Below are positions 8,365 through 16,037 of a stretch of 64,000 bases of DNA, piece after piece. Location of the stretch: assembly GCA_002343505.1 (NCBI GenBank), contig DDQZ01000070.1, positions 62,001 through 126,000 on the forward strand, written 5' to 3'. The notes below the pieces were generated by a model that was not told where the DNA came from, searched no databases, and saw nothing but the letters and a program-made list of their open reading frames with translations. This DNA comes from Verrucomicrobiaceae bacterium UBA2429 (GTDB taxonomy: Bacteria; Verrucomicrobiota; Verrucomicrobiia; Verrucomicrobiales; Verrucomicrobiaceae). Both the position numbers and the translations under genes were made by a program. Position 1 is the first letter of the stretch. Each line of letters opens with the position of its first letter.

Positions 8365-10803
8365 TCAGAATGCCGGGCGCAGGGAGTCCCCCGCGCGCTC
8401 ATGCGGCAGCCAAACGATGCCGGCGGCGTCCACCTGGATGCGGGACTTCACGGGCGTGAGCTTGAGCGTTTCTAGCGCGAGGGTGGCGGGATCGTATTGC
8501 CCGCGGATGCTGGCGGTTTCCTCCCCGGTCTGTTTTTCCAAAAGGGCGATGTCCTCCTGCACGCGGGCAAGTTCGGTCTGGGCGTTGGCCACGTCCTGCG
8601 ACTCGCGCATGACGCGGGCGGCGCCGGTCACCGTGGTGGTTTTCATCAGGGAGCCGATGCCGCTTTTGCGTCCGAAGAAGGCGCCGAGCAGGCTGCTGCC
8701 GAGGGAAACGGCGGTGGAGAGCTTGGCGCTGGTGGCCTGGGACTTCTGGGCGTCCACCTTGATCTGCGCGCGCATTTCCCGGTCCTGGAGGGTTTTGAGG
8801 GATTTGGCGGTCTTCTCGCGCAATTCCTCAATGGCCTGGTCCCGCAGCTCGCGCGCGGTGTGGGCCACGCGGGCGCGGAATTCATCGAGCTTTTCACCAG
8901 GATTCGAGCCGGTGTTCAGCAGCGGGCTGAAGCCGACTTCGATGCTGTGGTTGGCATAGACCCAGTCGGCGTAGTCTTTCTTGATGCTGGTGTAGGTGCT
9001 GGACTTCAAGGCCGCGCCGGGCAGGTCGGCGAACTCGGCTCCCTCGACCTGGGCAGTGTGCCAGCGCGCGGGCTCCGAGTCGCGCGGCAGCTCGACGAAC
9101 TTGTCCCACAGCACGCGCTGCCCGGCGGTGTCTATGGGGTTCACGAGAGTGATGCGGCTGGAGCCGGAGATCTTCCGCCTCGTGTCCTCGAACTGCACCG
9201 TGGCGCTGCGCAGAATGGCAGGCACATAGCAGAGCGAGTCGGCGGGGGTGTCGGTGGGCAGGAAGTATTCCGCGGCAGTTTCAGGCAGCTTGGGCTTGTG
9301 GGTTTTCCTTTCTGCCGCAGGTGCAGCAGTGGCACCGGGGGGCAAAAAGCCGTCGTCCTCGGCGGCAGGCGCGGCGGCCTTGGCGGGGCGCAGCGGGTCC
9401 ATGAGGCGCTTGATCTGGTCGCGCGCCAGGGGGCCGCAGAGGTAGCTCATGACCCAGCGGACATGGAAAACGGCGGGGCCGTCCTCGTGGACGTTGTTCA
9501 TGAGGAAGACGCGGTTGCCGAGACCGGAGATGGCGGTCTCCATGGCCTTGCGGTCGAATTTTTCCCCGGCGGCGCCGGCCAGGCCGTCGAGCAGGCGCGC
9601 CTTGTCACGCTCGGTCTGGAGGCGGCCGATCCACCAGGTGCCGATGTTCGAGAGCGCCTTGTAATCGAGGTCCACGGGGTTTTGCGTGGCGAGCAGCAGG
9701 CCGAGGCCGAAGGCGCGCGCCTGCTTGAGCAGGATCATCATCGGCTTCTTCGAAGGCGGCATCGCCGTCGGCGGCAGGTAGCCGAAGATCTCGTCCATGT
9801 AGAAGAGCGCGCGCAGGGAGGTGGTGCCCTGCTGGCGGCGCATCCAGCCGAGGAGCTGGTTCATGAGCAGCGAGACAAAAAACATGCGCTCATTGTCGCC
9901 GAGGTGGGCGATGTTGAAGATGGTGACGCGCGGCCTGCCCTCGGCGGTGTAAAACATGCGCTGGATGTCGAGCGGCTCTCCCTCCAGCCAGGAGGCGAAT
10001 CCGGGCGAGGCGATGAGGTTGTTCAGCTTCATCGCCAGCGCGGAGCGCTTGGCCTCCGGCAGGAAGGTCTCCACATCCACGACACCGATGGCGCGCATCG
10101 GCGGCTGCTGGATGTGGCGCACGAGATGCGCCAGGCTCACGCTTTGCCCCGCGCGCCAGCAGTGGCCGATGATGTTCGAGAGCAGGATGTGCTCGTGCGA
10201 CTGCACGGGGTCCGCATCCACGCCCATGAGGCCGAGCAGCGAGGAGACGGTGCTTTCGATGCGCTCGGCGAGAATCTCCGTGTCCTCCATCAGCTCGGGG
10301 CCGGGGCACTCCAGGGAGCTGAGGATGCTGACCTGGAGACCGGCGCTGCTGCCGGGAGTGTAGATGGCCATGTCCACCGTCTCGCGCAGGCGGCGGATGC
10401 GCGCGGCGTCCTGGCCCCATTCGCCGAGGCCCTTGCTCCACATCCGCGCCTGGGAATCCGCGAGCTGCTCGACGCTAACACCCTTGCGCCGCGCGTCGTC
10501 CTCATTGACCCAGGGCTGGAAGTCCTCCGCGCTGAGATTGGGAAAGGTGAGCAGCGCGTTGCCGATGTCGCCCTTCGGGTCCACAGCGATGAGCGGGATG
10601 CCATCCATCGCCGCCTCCTCCAGCAAAGCGAGGCAAAGGCCTGTCTTGCCGGAACCCGTCATGCCCAGCACGACGCCGTGCGTGACGAGATCCTTCGAGT
10701 CGTAGAGCACGAGGTCATCCTGGAGCTGCTTCGCGCCGAGGTCGTAACCGCGCCCGAGGTAAAAGGTGCCGAGCTTTTCGTATTGGTCAGGGGAGATGGT
10801 CAT
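8365..10803 (-). CDS. HerA/DUF853-like P-loop ATPase
   Basis: An 812-residue protein with Walker A GMTGSGKT at residues 47-54, VDPKGDIGNAL just after it, a Walker B-like ALFYMDEIFGYLPP near 335, and LLLATQNPVDLDYKALSN as sensor region. These features belong to the FtsK/HerA superfamily, close to DUF853/DUF87 ATPases that act as DNA translocases or membrane-linked motors. The second half has a long coiled coil (about residues 600-750, including ELREKTAKSLKTLQDRE), which suggests oligomerisation. ATG at 10803 is preferred over the GTG one codon upstream. No NurA-type nuclease is adjacent, so a repair role is not supported by context. It is transcribed alone and flanked by the repeat-rich accessory island. 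Confidence 0.8.
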   Translation of the reverse strand: MTISPDQYEKLGTFYLGRGYDLGAKQLQDDLVLYDSKDLVTHGVVLGMTGSGKTGLCLALLEEAAMDGIPLIAVDPKGDIGNALLTFPNLSAEDFQPWVNEDDARRKGVSVEQLADSQARMWSKGLGEWGQDAARIRRLRETVDMAIYTPGSSAGLQVSILSSLECPGPELMEDTEILAERIESTVSSLLGLMGVDADPVQSHEHILLSNIIGHCWRAGQSVSLAHLVRHIQQPPMRAIGVVDVETFLPEAKRSALAMKLNNLIASPGFASWLEGEPLDIQRMFYTAEGRPRVTIFNIAHLGDNERMFFVSLLMNQLLGWMRRQQGTTSLRALFYMDEIFGYLPPTAMPPSKKPMMILLKQARAFGLGLLLATQNPVDLDYKALSNIGTWWIGRLQTERDKARLLDGLAGAAGEKFDRKAMETAISGLGNRVFLMNNVHEDGPAVFHVRWVMSYLCGPLARDQIKRLMDPLRPAKAAAPAAEDDGFLPPGATAAPAAERKTHKPKLPETAAEYFLPTDTPADSLCYVPAILRSATVQFEDTRRKISGSSRITLVNPIDTAGQRVLWDKFVELPRDSEPARWHTAQVEGAEFADLPGAALKSSTYTSIKKDYADWVYANHSIEVGFSPLLNTGSNPGEKLDEFRARVAHTARELRDQAIEELREKTAKSLKTLQDREMRAQIKVDAQKSQATSAKLSTAVSLGSSLLGAFFGRKSGIGSLMKTTTVTGAARVMRESQDVANAQTELARVQEDIALLEKQTGEETASIRGQYDPATLALETLKLTPVKSRIQVDAAGIVWLPHERAGDSLRPAF

Positions 10804-10902
10804 CACAGGGGATTAGAGACGAGAAATTCGAAAACCGAAATTCGAAATTCGAGATCAGCGAGCAGGAAGCCAACCCCGCACTCCGGCAAGCGCGCCAGGT
10901 AG

Positions 10903-10924
10903 GGCGCGTTGTCCCCAACGCGCC
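10903..10924. repeat. Perfect 9-bp-stem hairpin (REP-like)
   Basis: GGCGCGTTG and CAACGCGCC form a perfect stem around TCCC; read on the minus strand the loop is GGGA. Same architecture as the hairpins at 10989 and 13415. Confidence 0.7.
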
Positions 10925-10988
10925 GCGTGCGCAGGCTGCGGGTCCGAACCACCCTGCCAGGTCATTCGCACCCTTGGCGCACGCGCGC

Positions 10989-11010
10989 GGCGGCTGGAGG
11001 ACCAGCCGCC
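10989..11010. repeat. Perfect 9-bp-stem hairpin (REP-like)
   Basis: GGCGGCTGG and CCAGCCGCC form a perfect 9-bp stem around AGGA. It lies 65 bases after the similar hairpin at 10903. Confidence 0.7.
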
Positions 11011-11175
11011 CCACCCCGGCAGGCGCGAATGCGCGTCAAAGACGCGGCGCGCCGCAACATCCCTGACGCGGCGGAGCTGCTGGGATTTTCTTCTCCAAGG
11101 TCTTGACGCCGGGCACGGTTTTCGCTTGGCTCGTTCCCATCATGAAAAAAGATTTCTCACTCCCGGCCCCGTCGC

Positions 11176-11257
11176 GGACGAATCTTCCTCCTCATCCACA
11201 CCAAACTCTCGTCGAATCCCGTTCGACGATATATTCGTGTGGCTAACAACGTTCGCC
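11176..11257 (+). other. Weak attC-like or degenerate recombination site upstream of the first cassette
   Basis: The last seven bases, GTTCGCC (11251-11257), are the exact complement of the R'' box at the end of the following EcsC cassette, which marks this as the cassette 5' boundary. Upstream, TCGTCGAA (11209-11216) and TTCGACGA (11222-11229) form a stem, and CCACAC (near 11196-11201) can pair with GTGTGG (11237-11242). A GGACGAAT at 11176 could be a degenerate R''. The folding is poorer than in the two downstream sites, so this could be a decayed attC, an attI remnant, or only a boundary. Confidence 0.4.
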
Positions 11258-11263
11258 TAACCC

Positions 11264-11908
11264 TTGAGCACGAAACCAACAGAAAACGCGGCTATTCAGC
11301 TCATCAACTGGATCACCGAGCGAGCCATTGATGGCATACCACCGCTTTGCTCAGCCGAGAACTTGGCTTTGGAGTATCAGATAGACACTTCTTATCCAGA
11401 TACCGAAGAGCGCATCGAGTCGCTCATCAATTGGGAGACATCGAAGAACTTTACTTCGGGCTTTATCACAGGACTCGGCGGCATCATCACCATTCCTGTT
11501 TCAGTTCCGGCCTCGATGGGGGCTTCATGGGTTATTCAGGCGCGAATGGCTGCTGCCATAGCGAAGCTCGCCGGACATGACATCAAGTCAGACAGGGTGA
11601 AGACTTTCGTTCTGCTGACACTGGTTGGAGACGCTTGCAAAGATGTCTTGAAGGATGTCGGAATCAAGGTTGGCCAGGGATTTGCGAAGGCCGCTCTCAA
11701 GAGCGTTCCGGGCAAGGTCCTCATTGAGATCAACAAGAAGGTCGGCTTTCGCCTCCTGACAAAAGCGGGTGAGAAGGGAGCCGTTAACTTGGCGAAGATG
11801 ATCCCCCTTGCTGGTGGTTTCATCGGCGGGGCATTTGATGCCGCTGCGTGCCGCGTCGTCGGAAAGCAAGCGAAGAACCTCTTTTACACCCCCAAGGATG
11901 ACAAATGA
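11264..11908 (+). CDS. EcsC family protein (cassette gene)
   Basis: A 214-residue protein starting at TTG; no in-frame ATG occurs before residue 85. The pattern GFITGLGGIITIPVSVPAS, RMAAAIAKLAGHDIKSDRV, KVGFRLLTKAGEKGAVNL and MIPLAGGFIGGAFDAA matches the EcsC family (PF12787), named after Bacillus EcsC, with glycine-rich, membrane-associating amphipathic segments. The molecular role of the family is not established. The start lies 12 bases inside the cassette 5' boundary and the stop is 1 base before the R'' box of the next attC-like site, the compact layout typical of integron cassettes. GC is near 50%, unlike the neighbouring genes, which suggests transfer. No Shine-Dalgarno is visible. Confidence 0.82.
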   Translation: MSTKPTENAAIQLINWITERAIDGIPPLCSAENLALEYQIDTSYPDTEERIESLINWETSKNFTSGFITGLGGIITIPVSVPASMGASWVIQARMAAAIAKLAGHDIKSDRVKTFVLLTLVGDACKDVLKDVGIKVGQGFAKAALKSVPGKVLIEINKKVGFRLLTKAGEKGAVNLAKMIPLAGGFIGGAFDAAACRVVGKQAKNLFYTPKDDK

Positions 11909-11909
11909 A

Positions 11910-12002
11910 GGCGAACAAGGCGGATGCAGGCAACGGCTCGAAGATGATCTGTCGTGTCATCGGCGCTTCCCACTCGCCGTCGCCTGATCCGGTTCGTTGG
12001 GC
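11910..12002 (+). other. attC-like recombination site 1
   Basis: R'' is GGCGAAC (11910-11916) and R' is GTTGGGC (11996-12002), matching the GTTRRRY core. Between them 11917-11937 folds back on 11976-11995: CGGAT-CAGGC on the left pairs with GCCTGATCCG on the right, leaving one unpaired G at 11926, followed by pairing of ACGGC with GCCGT. An unpaired (extrahelical) base on one arm and an unpaired spacer next to the R boxes are hallmarks of attC sites. The terminal loop is about 38 nt. Confidence 0.72.
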
Positions 12003-12038
12003 CAAAAACACCTCATTCAATCAGTAGACCCTTCAACA

Positions 12039-12701
12039 ATGAACGTTCTCTCACTCGGACAGATTGTCCCAAATCGGATCCTTAGACGTGCACTAATTTG
12101 CCAAACGTTGCTGGCAACTCCGTTTGTCATGTTTGCCCTGCTCTTTCTGTGTGGCTACCTCAAAGAGCCTGGCGATGGTTATATGAACGAAGATAGCAAA
12201 GAAGTTGGCGCCGCTCACTTCACATTTGCTTTGTATTGGGTCGCGTTAATTTCAGGAACCCTCTTCTTCTCCACGACGGGTGCACTGTTCAGTATTTTCA
12301 GCAGAATCAGCGACAAGTCCGCAACGAAGGTAATTGAATTGAATCTCTTTCCTGTTTATCTTATTGGTATCCTTTTTGGTCTTCTCTCGTTGCTGCTCTT
12401 TTTGGGTGGATTCGTCAGTGGAACACTTTTCCCCGATCTGGAAGATACTGGCATTTTCAGGATCTACTGGAGTCTCAGCCTCAGCGACTGGGCGAAGCTG
12501 TTTTTGTGGGCCTTCATACTTGGATTCTCCGAACGTCTGATTCCCGGATTTATCAAGAATTTGGCTCTGCTAATGGAGAATCAATTCGACGCACAAAACC
12601 ATGCCCAACAAGTCGGCACTGGACAACCCGCTACCCGTTCCGAGTCGGATTCGGAGGATGACGACAAACCTCAACCAGAATCGGAGGGGCGCTCCAGGTA
12701 G
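12039..12701 (+). CDS. Four-helix membrane protein of unknown function (cassette gene)
   Basis: A 220-residue protein. ATG at 12039 is chosen; an upstream TTG at 11997 would start inside the attC-like site. Four hydrophobic segments are visible, at about residues 20-42, 63-90, 105-137 and 150-175. The motif GFSERLIPGFIKNL after the fourth helix recalls a short GxSER(L/F)-P motif seen in other uncharacterised bacterial membrane modules, but I do not assign a family. Codons 189-220 are supplied by attC-like site 2, giving a hydrophilic, acidic tail (SESDSEDDDKPQPESEG); the stop TAG lies in the right arm of that site. GC is near 48%. Confidence 0.72.
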   Translation: MNVLSLGQIVPNRILRRALICQTLLATPFVMFALLFLCGYLKEPGDGYMNEDSKEVGAAHFTFALYWVALISGTLFFSTTGALFSIFSRISDKSATKVIELNLFPVYLIGILFGLLSLLLFLGGFVSGTLFPDLEDTGIFRIYWSLSLSDWAKLFLWAFILGFSERLIPGFIKNLALLMENQFDAQNHAQQVGTGQPATRSESDSEDDDKPQPESEGRSR

Positions 12702-12726
12702 CGGGTGCCAGGCCTCATCGTTGAGG
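12603..12726 (+). other. attC-like recombination site 2
   Basis: R'' is GCCCAAC (12603-12609) and R' is GTTGAGG (12720-12726). CCCGCTACC (12627-12635) pairs perfectly with GGTAGCGGG (12697-12705), and GGC-CTGG-CA on the left pairs with TGCCAGGCC (12706-12714), leaving single unpaired A residues at 12618, 12623 and 12626. Length 124 nt with a long terminal loop of about 60 nt. The site is translated as the C-terminus of the membrane protein. Confidence 0.68.
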
Positions 12727-12931
12727 CGGAGTGGTGAAGGCGCTGGGCTGCGCTACTACTCAATTGCTTTTGGCTAACGCGGCATCCGCATGTCGTGCTG
12801 AAGTGCGCGTGAAATGATTTTTTCACCACGATGAATCCGATCCGCCGCCACATCCGCCCGCCGCAAGACTCTGCGGTGAGGACATGGGATTCGCGTTTGG
12901 GAAGAACGCGCTCGATGGTCAAGATGCCGTG
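12702..12931. other. Intergenic region after the cassettes
   Basis: No gene recognised. It contains GGCTAACGCGG (12773-12783), which recalls an attC left box but has no matching right box. No GCCTCAAC box complementary to the last GTTGAGGC was found downstream, so a third cassette is not supported. Confidence 0.5.
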
Positions 12932-13204
12932 TTTCCAATGGGGAATGCGGTTTTCCCAATGGGGGACGGCTCGTTTCCAATGGGGAACGCCACATTCCCA
13001 ATGGGGGACAGCGCGTTTCCAATGGGGATTGCCGCTTTCCCAATGAGGGATCGCGCATTCCCAATGGGGATTGCCGCATTTCCAATGGGGGATGGCGCAT
13101 TCCCAATGAGAAACGCAGCATTCCCAATGAGAAACGCAGCATTCCCAATGGGGGACGACGCATTTCCAATTGGGAATGCGGCATTTCCAATGGGGAACGG
13201 TGCG
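12932..13204. repeat. 13-unit, 21-bp minisatellite
   Basis: The core TTYCCAATGGGG recurs exactly every 21 bases from 12932, with the CCAAT of the first and thirteenth units separated by exactly 252 bases, so there are no insertions or deletions. Units vary mainly in the last 7-8 bases. TTCCCAATGGGAA-like cores are nearly palindromic. Because 21 is a multiple of three, several frames on both strands are open (for example a 7-residue FPMGNAA-type repeat on plus and PHWECGI-type on minus), so open frames here are not evidence of coding. Confidence 0.88.
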
Positions 13205-13456
13205 ATCCAACAAGGGTTCCGGCCTTCTGAACCTGGGAGGGATGCGGGGGAGCAAGTTTTTCCAGCGCTCCCTCTCATGTCCGCGCGGGTCCTCAGTGCG
13301 GATGTCCGCCGGGGCGCATGTTTTTGCCGCCGGGGAGGCGGCGAAACCCGGAAAGCTCCAACCCCGCGCTGAACCATGCCTGCCGCGCCCTTTGTACCCT
13401 GCACCTCCGCTGGCGGCGGGCTGGGGACAGCCCGCCCTGTGGCGCACCTTTTTCCC
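13205..13456. other. Intergenic region between the minisatellite and the oxidoreductase
   Basis: About 250 GC-rich bases with no supported gene; it holds the hairpin at 13415 and is downstream of the oxidoreductase on the minus strand. Confidence 0.5.
13415..13436. repeat. Perfect 9-bp-stem hairpin (REP-like)
   Basis: GGCGGGCTG and CAGCCCGCC pair perfectly around GGGA. It closes the accessory island on the right, as two similar hairpins open it on the left. It lies 20 bases beyond the stop of the oxidoreductase gene and could also act as its terminator, though there is no T-tract. Confidence 0.68.
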
Positions 13457-14824
13457 TCACGCCTCCAGCTTCCACGGCGCGCGGTATTCGCGGCCGAGGA
13501 GCTTGGCGGCCTCGGTGTCGGCGCCGAGGATTTCCTCCCTGGCGGGGTCCCACTTGAGGGCGCGTCCGGTGAGGAAGGTGATGAGCGCCAGATGCCCGGG
13601 CAAGGCGCTGCGGTGCGCGGTCTCGGCGGGGGTGACGGTGGGTTTGCGGCTCTTCACGCAGTCGAGGAAGTTGCGGTGGTGGCCCGGTGTCTCGTAGAGG
13701 CGGGTTTTGATGACATCATCCCCGAGCTTGGGCGCCTTGGCGGACTCGACGACTTTGTCGCCCTCGCGTTTTTTGATGATCTGCTTGAGCGCGGGGTTCG
13801 AGCTGTCGTAGGCGCCTCCGCGGTTGACGTAAACCCAGCCGTCGGTGCCGATCCATTTGGTGCCCATTTTGATGTCCTCATGGCCGCCGGCGAGGGTCAT
13901 GAGAATGCCGCCCTCATAGCGTGCCTCGGCGCGGTATTTGGTGGCGGTGTTCCAGATGTCGGTGCGCGGGGGCATGTCCACCTGCACGGGCGTGACCTCA
14001 AGCGGGCCGGAGCCGTCCATGTCCATGCCCCAGTGTGCGATGTCGCAGTGATGGCCAATCCAGTCGAGGAGCTGGCCGCCGCCGATGTTGTAATCCCAGC
14101 GCCAGTTCTTGTGAACGCGGCACTCGATGTAGTCCTGCATGGCGGAGGGGCCGATCCACATTTCATAATCCAGCTCCGGCGGCGGCGGTGTGACGGAGCG
14201 CTTGTCGCCGGTTTTGGCGAAGTCGTTGTGTCCGGAGGGCAAGCCGACTTCGACATGGGTGAGCTTGCCGATGAGGCCGTTGCGCACGATCTCCGCGCCG
14301 ATGCGGAAATTGTCCTCGCTGCGCTGCCAGGAGCCAGTCTGCCAGATGCGGCCAAAGCGCCTCACCGCGCTGACGATGGCCTGCTGCTCGGCGATGGTGC
14401 GCGCCAGCGGTTTCTCGCCATAGATGTCCTTGCCGTTCTTGGCGGCCTCGATGGCGGTGAGGGCGTGCCAGTTGTCCGGCAGGGCCAGCATGACGGTGTC
14501 AATGTCCTTGCGCGCCATCACCTCGCGGTAGTCGTGGTAGCCTTTGCAGTCGGTGTTTTTGTAATAGCCGTTGATGGTGCCGACGGCTTTTTCCAGATTG
14601 CGCTTGTCAATGTCGCACGCGGCGAGGACGCGGCAGTCGGATTGCGCCATGAAATTGTTCGTGTTGCCCGGCCCCATCATGCCCCAGCCAAAGACGGCCA
14701 TGGTGATCTGGTTCGAAGGCGCGTTCTGCCCGAGAACGCTGGAGGGGATGATGGAGGGAAAGCCGAGCGCGGCGGCGGACTGGGCAAGGAACTTGCGGCG
14801 GCTGGTGAGGGGGATTTTTTTCAT
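13457..14824 (-). CDS. Gfo/Idh/MocA family oxidoreductase with Tat signal
   Basis: A 455-residue NAD(P)-dependent oxidoreductase of the glucose-fructose oxidoreductase family. ATG at 14824 gives a Tat signal (SRRKFLAQ at residues 8-15, then a hydrophobic run to VLGQ). The Rossmann motif is AVFGWGMMGPG near residue 44, and the family EKP motif occurs as YGEKPLART near 135. The C-terminal half has the usual beta-sheet substrate domain (NIGGGQLLDWIGHHCDIAHWG). In Verrucomicrobia and Planctomycetes many such enzymes are exported and act on sugars or inositols; the substrate here cannot be told. A second, shorter family member is divergently encoded 230 bases away. Confidence 0.9.
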   Translation of the reverse strand: MKKIPLTSRRKFLAQSAAALGFPSIIPSSVLGQNAPSNQITMAVFGWGMMGPGNTNNFMAQSDCRVLAACDIDKRNLEKAVGTINGYYKNTDCKGYHDYREVMARKDIDTVMLALPDNWHALTAIEAAKNGKDIYGEKPLARTIAEQQAIVSAVRRFGRIWQTGSWQRSEDNFRIGAEIVRNGLIGKLTHVEVGLPSGHNDFAKTGDKRSVTPPPPELDYEMWIGPSAMQDYIECRVHKNWRWDYNIGGGQLLDWIGHHCDIAHWGMDMDGSGPLEVTPVQVDMPPRTDIWNTATKYRAEARYEGGILMTLAGGHEDIKMGTKWIGTDGWVYVNRGGAYDSSNPALKQIIKKREGDKVVESAKAPKLGDDVIKTRLYETPGHHRNFLDCVKSRKPTVTPAETAHRSALPGHLALITFLTGRALKWDPAREEILGADTEAAKLLGREYRAPWKLEA

Positions 14825-15053
14825 ACGCAGCCGATTTGTAGGCAACGCGCGGGCTTTCTGTCGAGCCAAAAGAATCACCTCCGCCCCAGACGCGGCCCGC
14901 AACCCTCAAATGCACGCCCGCATTCCTTGTTTTGAAAGGCCAAAACCCGCTCCGGGTCTTCCTCCCCAAGCGACCAGCGCCCGGATGCCTGCATGGCGCG
15001 CTCTTGCCGGTGAATGAAAGGCGGGGGGGCCCTGGCCGTAATTGCCTGCCACC

Positions 15054-16019
15054 ATGATCCGAACCCTCTCTCTTCTCGTTGCCGCGCTCTTTGCGGTGTC
15101 CGCTTCCCAGGCTCAAAACATCCGCGCGGGAATCATCGGGCTGGACACCTCGCATGTGCTGGCTTTCACGAAGACGCTGAACGCGGAGCCGCAGAAGCCG
15201 GAGGTGATGGGCGTGCGCATGGTGGCCGCGTACGCGCAGGGGTCGAAGGACATCGAGTCGAGCGTCAAACGGGTGCCGGAATACACGGAGAAGGTGAGGG
15301 AGATGGGCGTGCAGATCGTGGGCAGCATTGACGAGCTGCTCGACCTCGTGGACGTGGTCTTTCTGGAGACCAATGACGGCCGCCCGCATCTGGAGCAGCT
15401 GCGCCCCTGTCTGGCGGCGGGCAAGCCGGTGTTCATAGACAAGCCCATTGCCGGCAGCCTGCGGGATGCCATCACGATCTTCAAAGAGGCGAAGGCGGCC
15501 GGGGTGCCGGTGTTTTCCTCCTCATCGCTGCGATTCGGCAAGGACAGCCAGGCCGTGCGCGCGGGTTCCATTGGCAGGGTGAAAGAGGCGCGCACGCACA
15601 GCCCGGCCTCGCTGGAACCCTCGCACCCGGATTTGTTCTGGTATGGCATCCACGGCGTGGAGAGCCTTTTCACTGTCATGGGCGCAGGCTGCGTGTCCGT
15701 GAAACGCGGCGCGACCGAGGACGGCAAAATCCAGGTCACCGGCACCTGGGAGGACGGGCGCAAGGGCACCTTCACCGAGGGCAAGGGCTACGGCGGCACG
15801 GCCATCGGCGAAAAGGGCGAGGCGCCGGTGGGCAGCTACGACGGCTATGATCCGCTGCTCTTCACGGCAGTGCATTTCTTCCGCACGGGCGTGGCGCCGG
15901 TGACTCCGGAGGAGACGCTGGAAATCTACGCCTTCATGGAGGCGGCCGACGAGAGCAAACGCCGCGGAGGCGCGGAAGTGACGCTCAGGGAGGTCATGGA
16001 AAAAGCGTCCGCTCCGTGA
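15054..16019 (+). CDS. Gfo/Idh/MocA-like oxidoreductase, exported
   Basis: A 321-residue protein. ATG at 15054 is chosen because it gives a clean signal peptide (MIRTLSLLVAALFAVSASQAQ); an upstream TTG at 15042 adds only MPAT. The N-terminal Rossmann-like motif is IIGLDTSHV instead of a canonical GxGxxG, and the family EKP motif is replaced by FIDKPIAGS. Both occur in a divergent branch of the family, so nucleotide binding is likely but altered. It is divergent from the Tat-exported oxidoreductase, suggesting related substrates. A hairpin follows the stop. Confidence 0.83.
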   Translation: MIRTLSLLVAALFAVSASQAQNIRAGIIGLDTSHVLAFTKTLNAEPQKPEVMGVRMVAAYAQGSKDIESSVKRVPEYTEKVREMGVQIVGSIDELLDLVDVVFLETNDGRPHLEQLRPCLAAGKPVFIDKPIAGSLRDAITIFKEAKAAGVPVFSSSSLRFGKDSQAVRAGSIGRVKEARTHSPASLEPSHPDLFWYGIHGVESLFTVMGAGCVSVKRGATEDGKIQVTGTWEDGRKGTFTEGKGYGGTAIGEKGEAPVGSYDGYDPLLFTAVHFFRTGVAPVTPEETLEIYAFMEAADESKRRGGAEVTLREVMEKASAP

Positions 16020-16037
16020 GGAGGGCGGCATCATTTT

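Larger units (their letters stand above)
10804..11174. other. Repeat-rich intergenic region
   Basis: About 370 bases with no convincing gene. It begins with three copies of GAAATTCGA spread over 10821-10853, then becomes very GC-rich and holds two perfect 9-bp hairpins listed separately. A short sequence around 11145-11165 (ATGAAAAAAG) resembles a gene start but is not followed by a convincing protein. The region probably carries the promoter of the flanking EcsC gene, but no consensus is clear. Confidence 0.6.
11252..12720 (+). mobile_element. Two-cassette integron-like array without integrase (CALIN-like)
   Basis: Two compact units, 11252-11996 and 11997-12720, each hold one gene on the plus strand and end in an attC-like folded site. 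The GTTCGCC that opens unit 1 is the perfect complement of GGCGAAC at its 3' site, and the GTTGGGC that opens unit 2 is the perfect complement of GCCCAAC at its own 3' site. This self-complementarity is what is expected if each unit once existed as a circle closed at G/TT. Both genes are clearly poorer in GC than the flanking chromosome. No tyrosine recombinase lies in the window, so the array fits the CALIN class (attC clusters lacking an integrase). The call rests on the boxes and folds, not on a covariance-model search. Confidence 0.7.

Noticed and set aside
8497..10902. 801-residue plus-strand open frame opposite the HerA-like gene
   Set aside because: Antisense shadow; composition is His/Gly/Ala/Arg-rich with no domain, while the minus strand has Walker motifs.
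11209..11229. tRNA T-arm-like sequence (GTTCGA)
   Set aside because: No cloverleaf can be built around it and it is better explained as a simple hairpin near the cassette boundary.
12727..13200. A third integron cassette after attC-like site 2
   Set aside because: No GCCTCAAC-type R'' box complementary to GTTGAGGC and no gene were found downstream.
12932..13204. CRISPR array
   Set aside because: The units are contiguous 21-bp repeats without unique spacers of 25-40 bp and no cas genes are near.
12671..13447. Long open frames on both strands across the 21-bp repeats (for example a 258-residue minus frame and a 162-residue plus frame)
   Set aside because: A repeat whose period is a multiple of three keeps several frames open at once; no start context, domain or codon signal supports any of them.
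10804..13456. Integron integrase gene
   Set aside because: No tyrosine-recombinase protein is seen on either strand here or elsewhere in the window, so a complete integron is not claimed.
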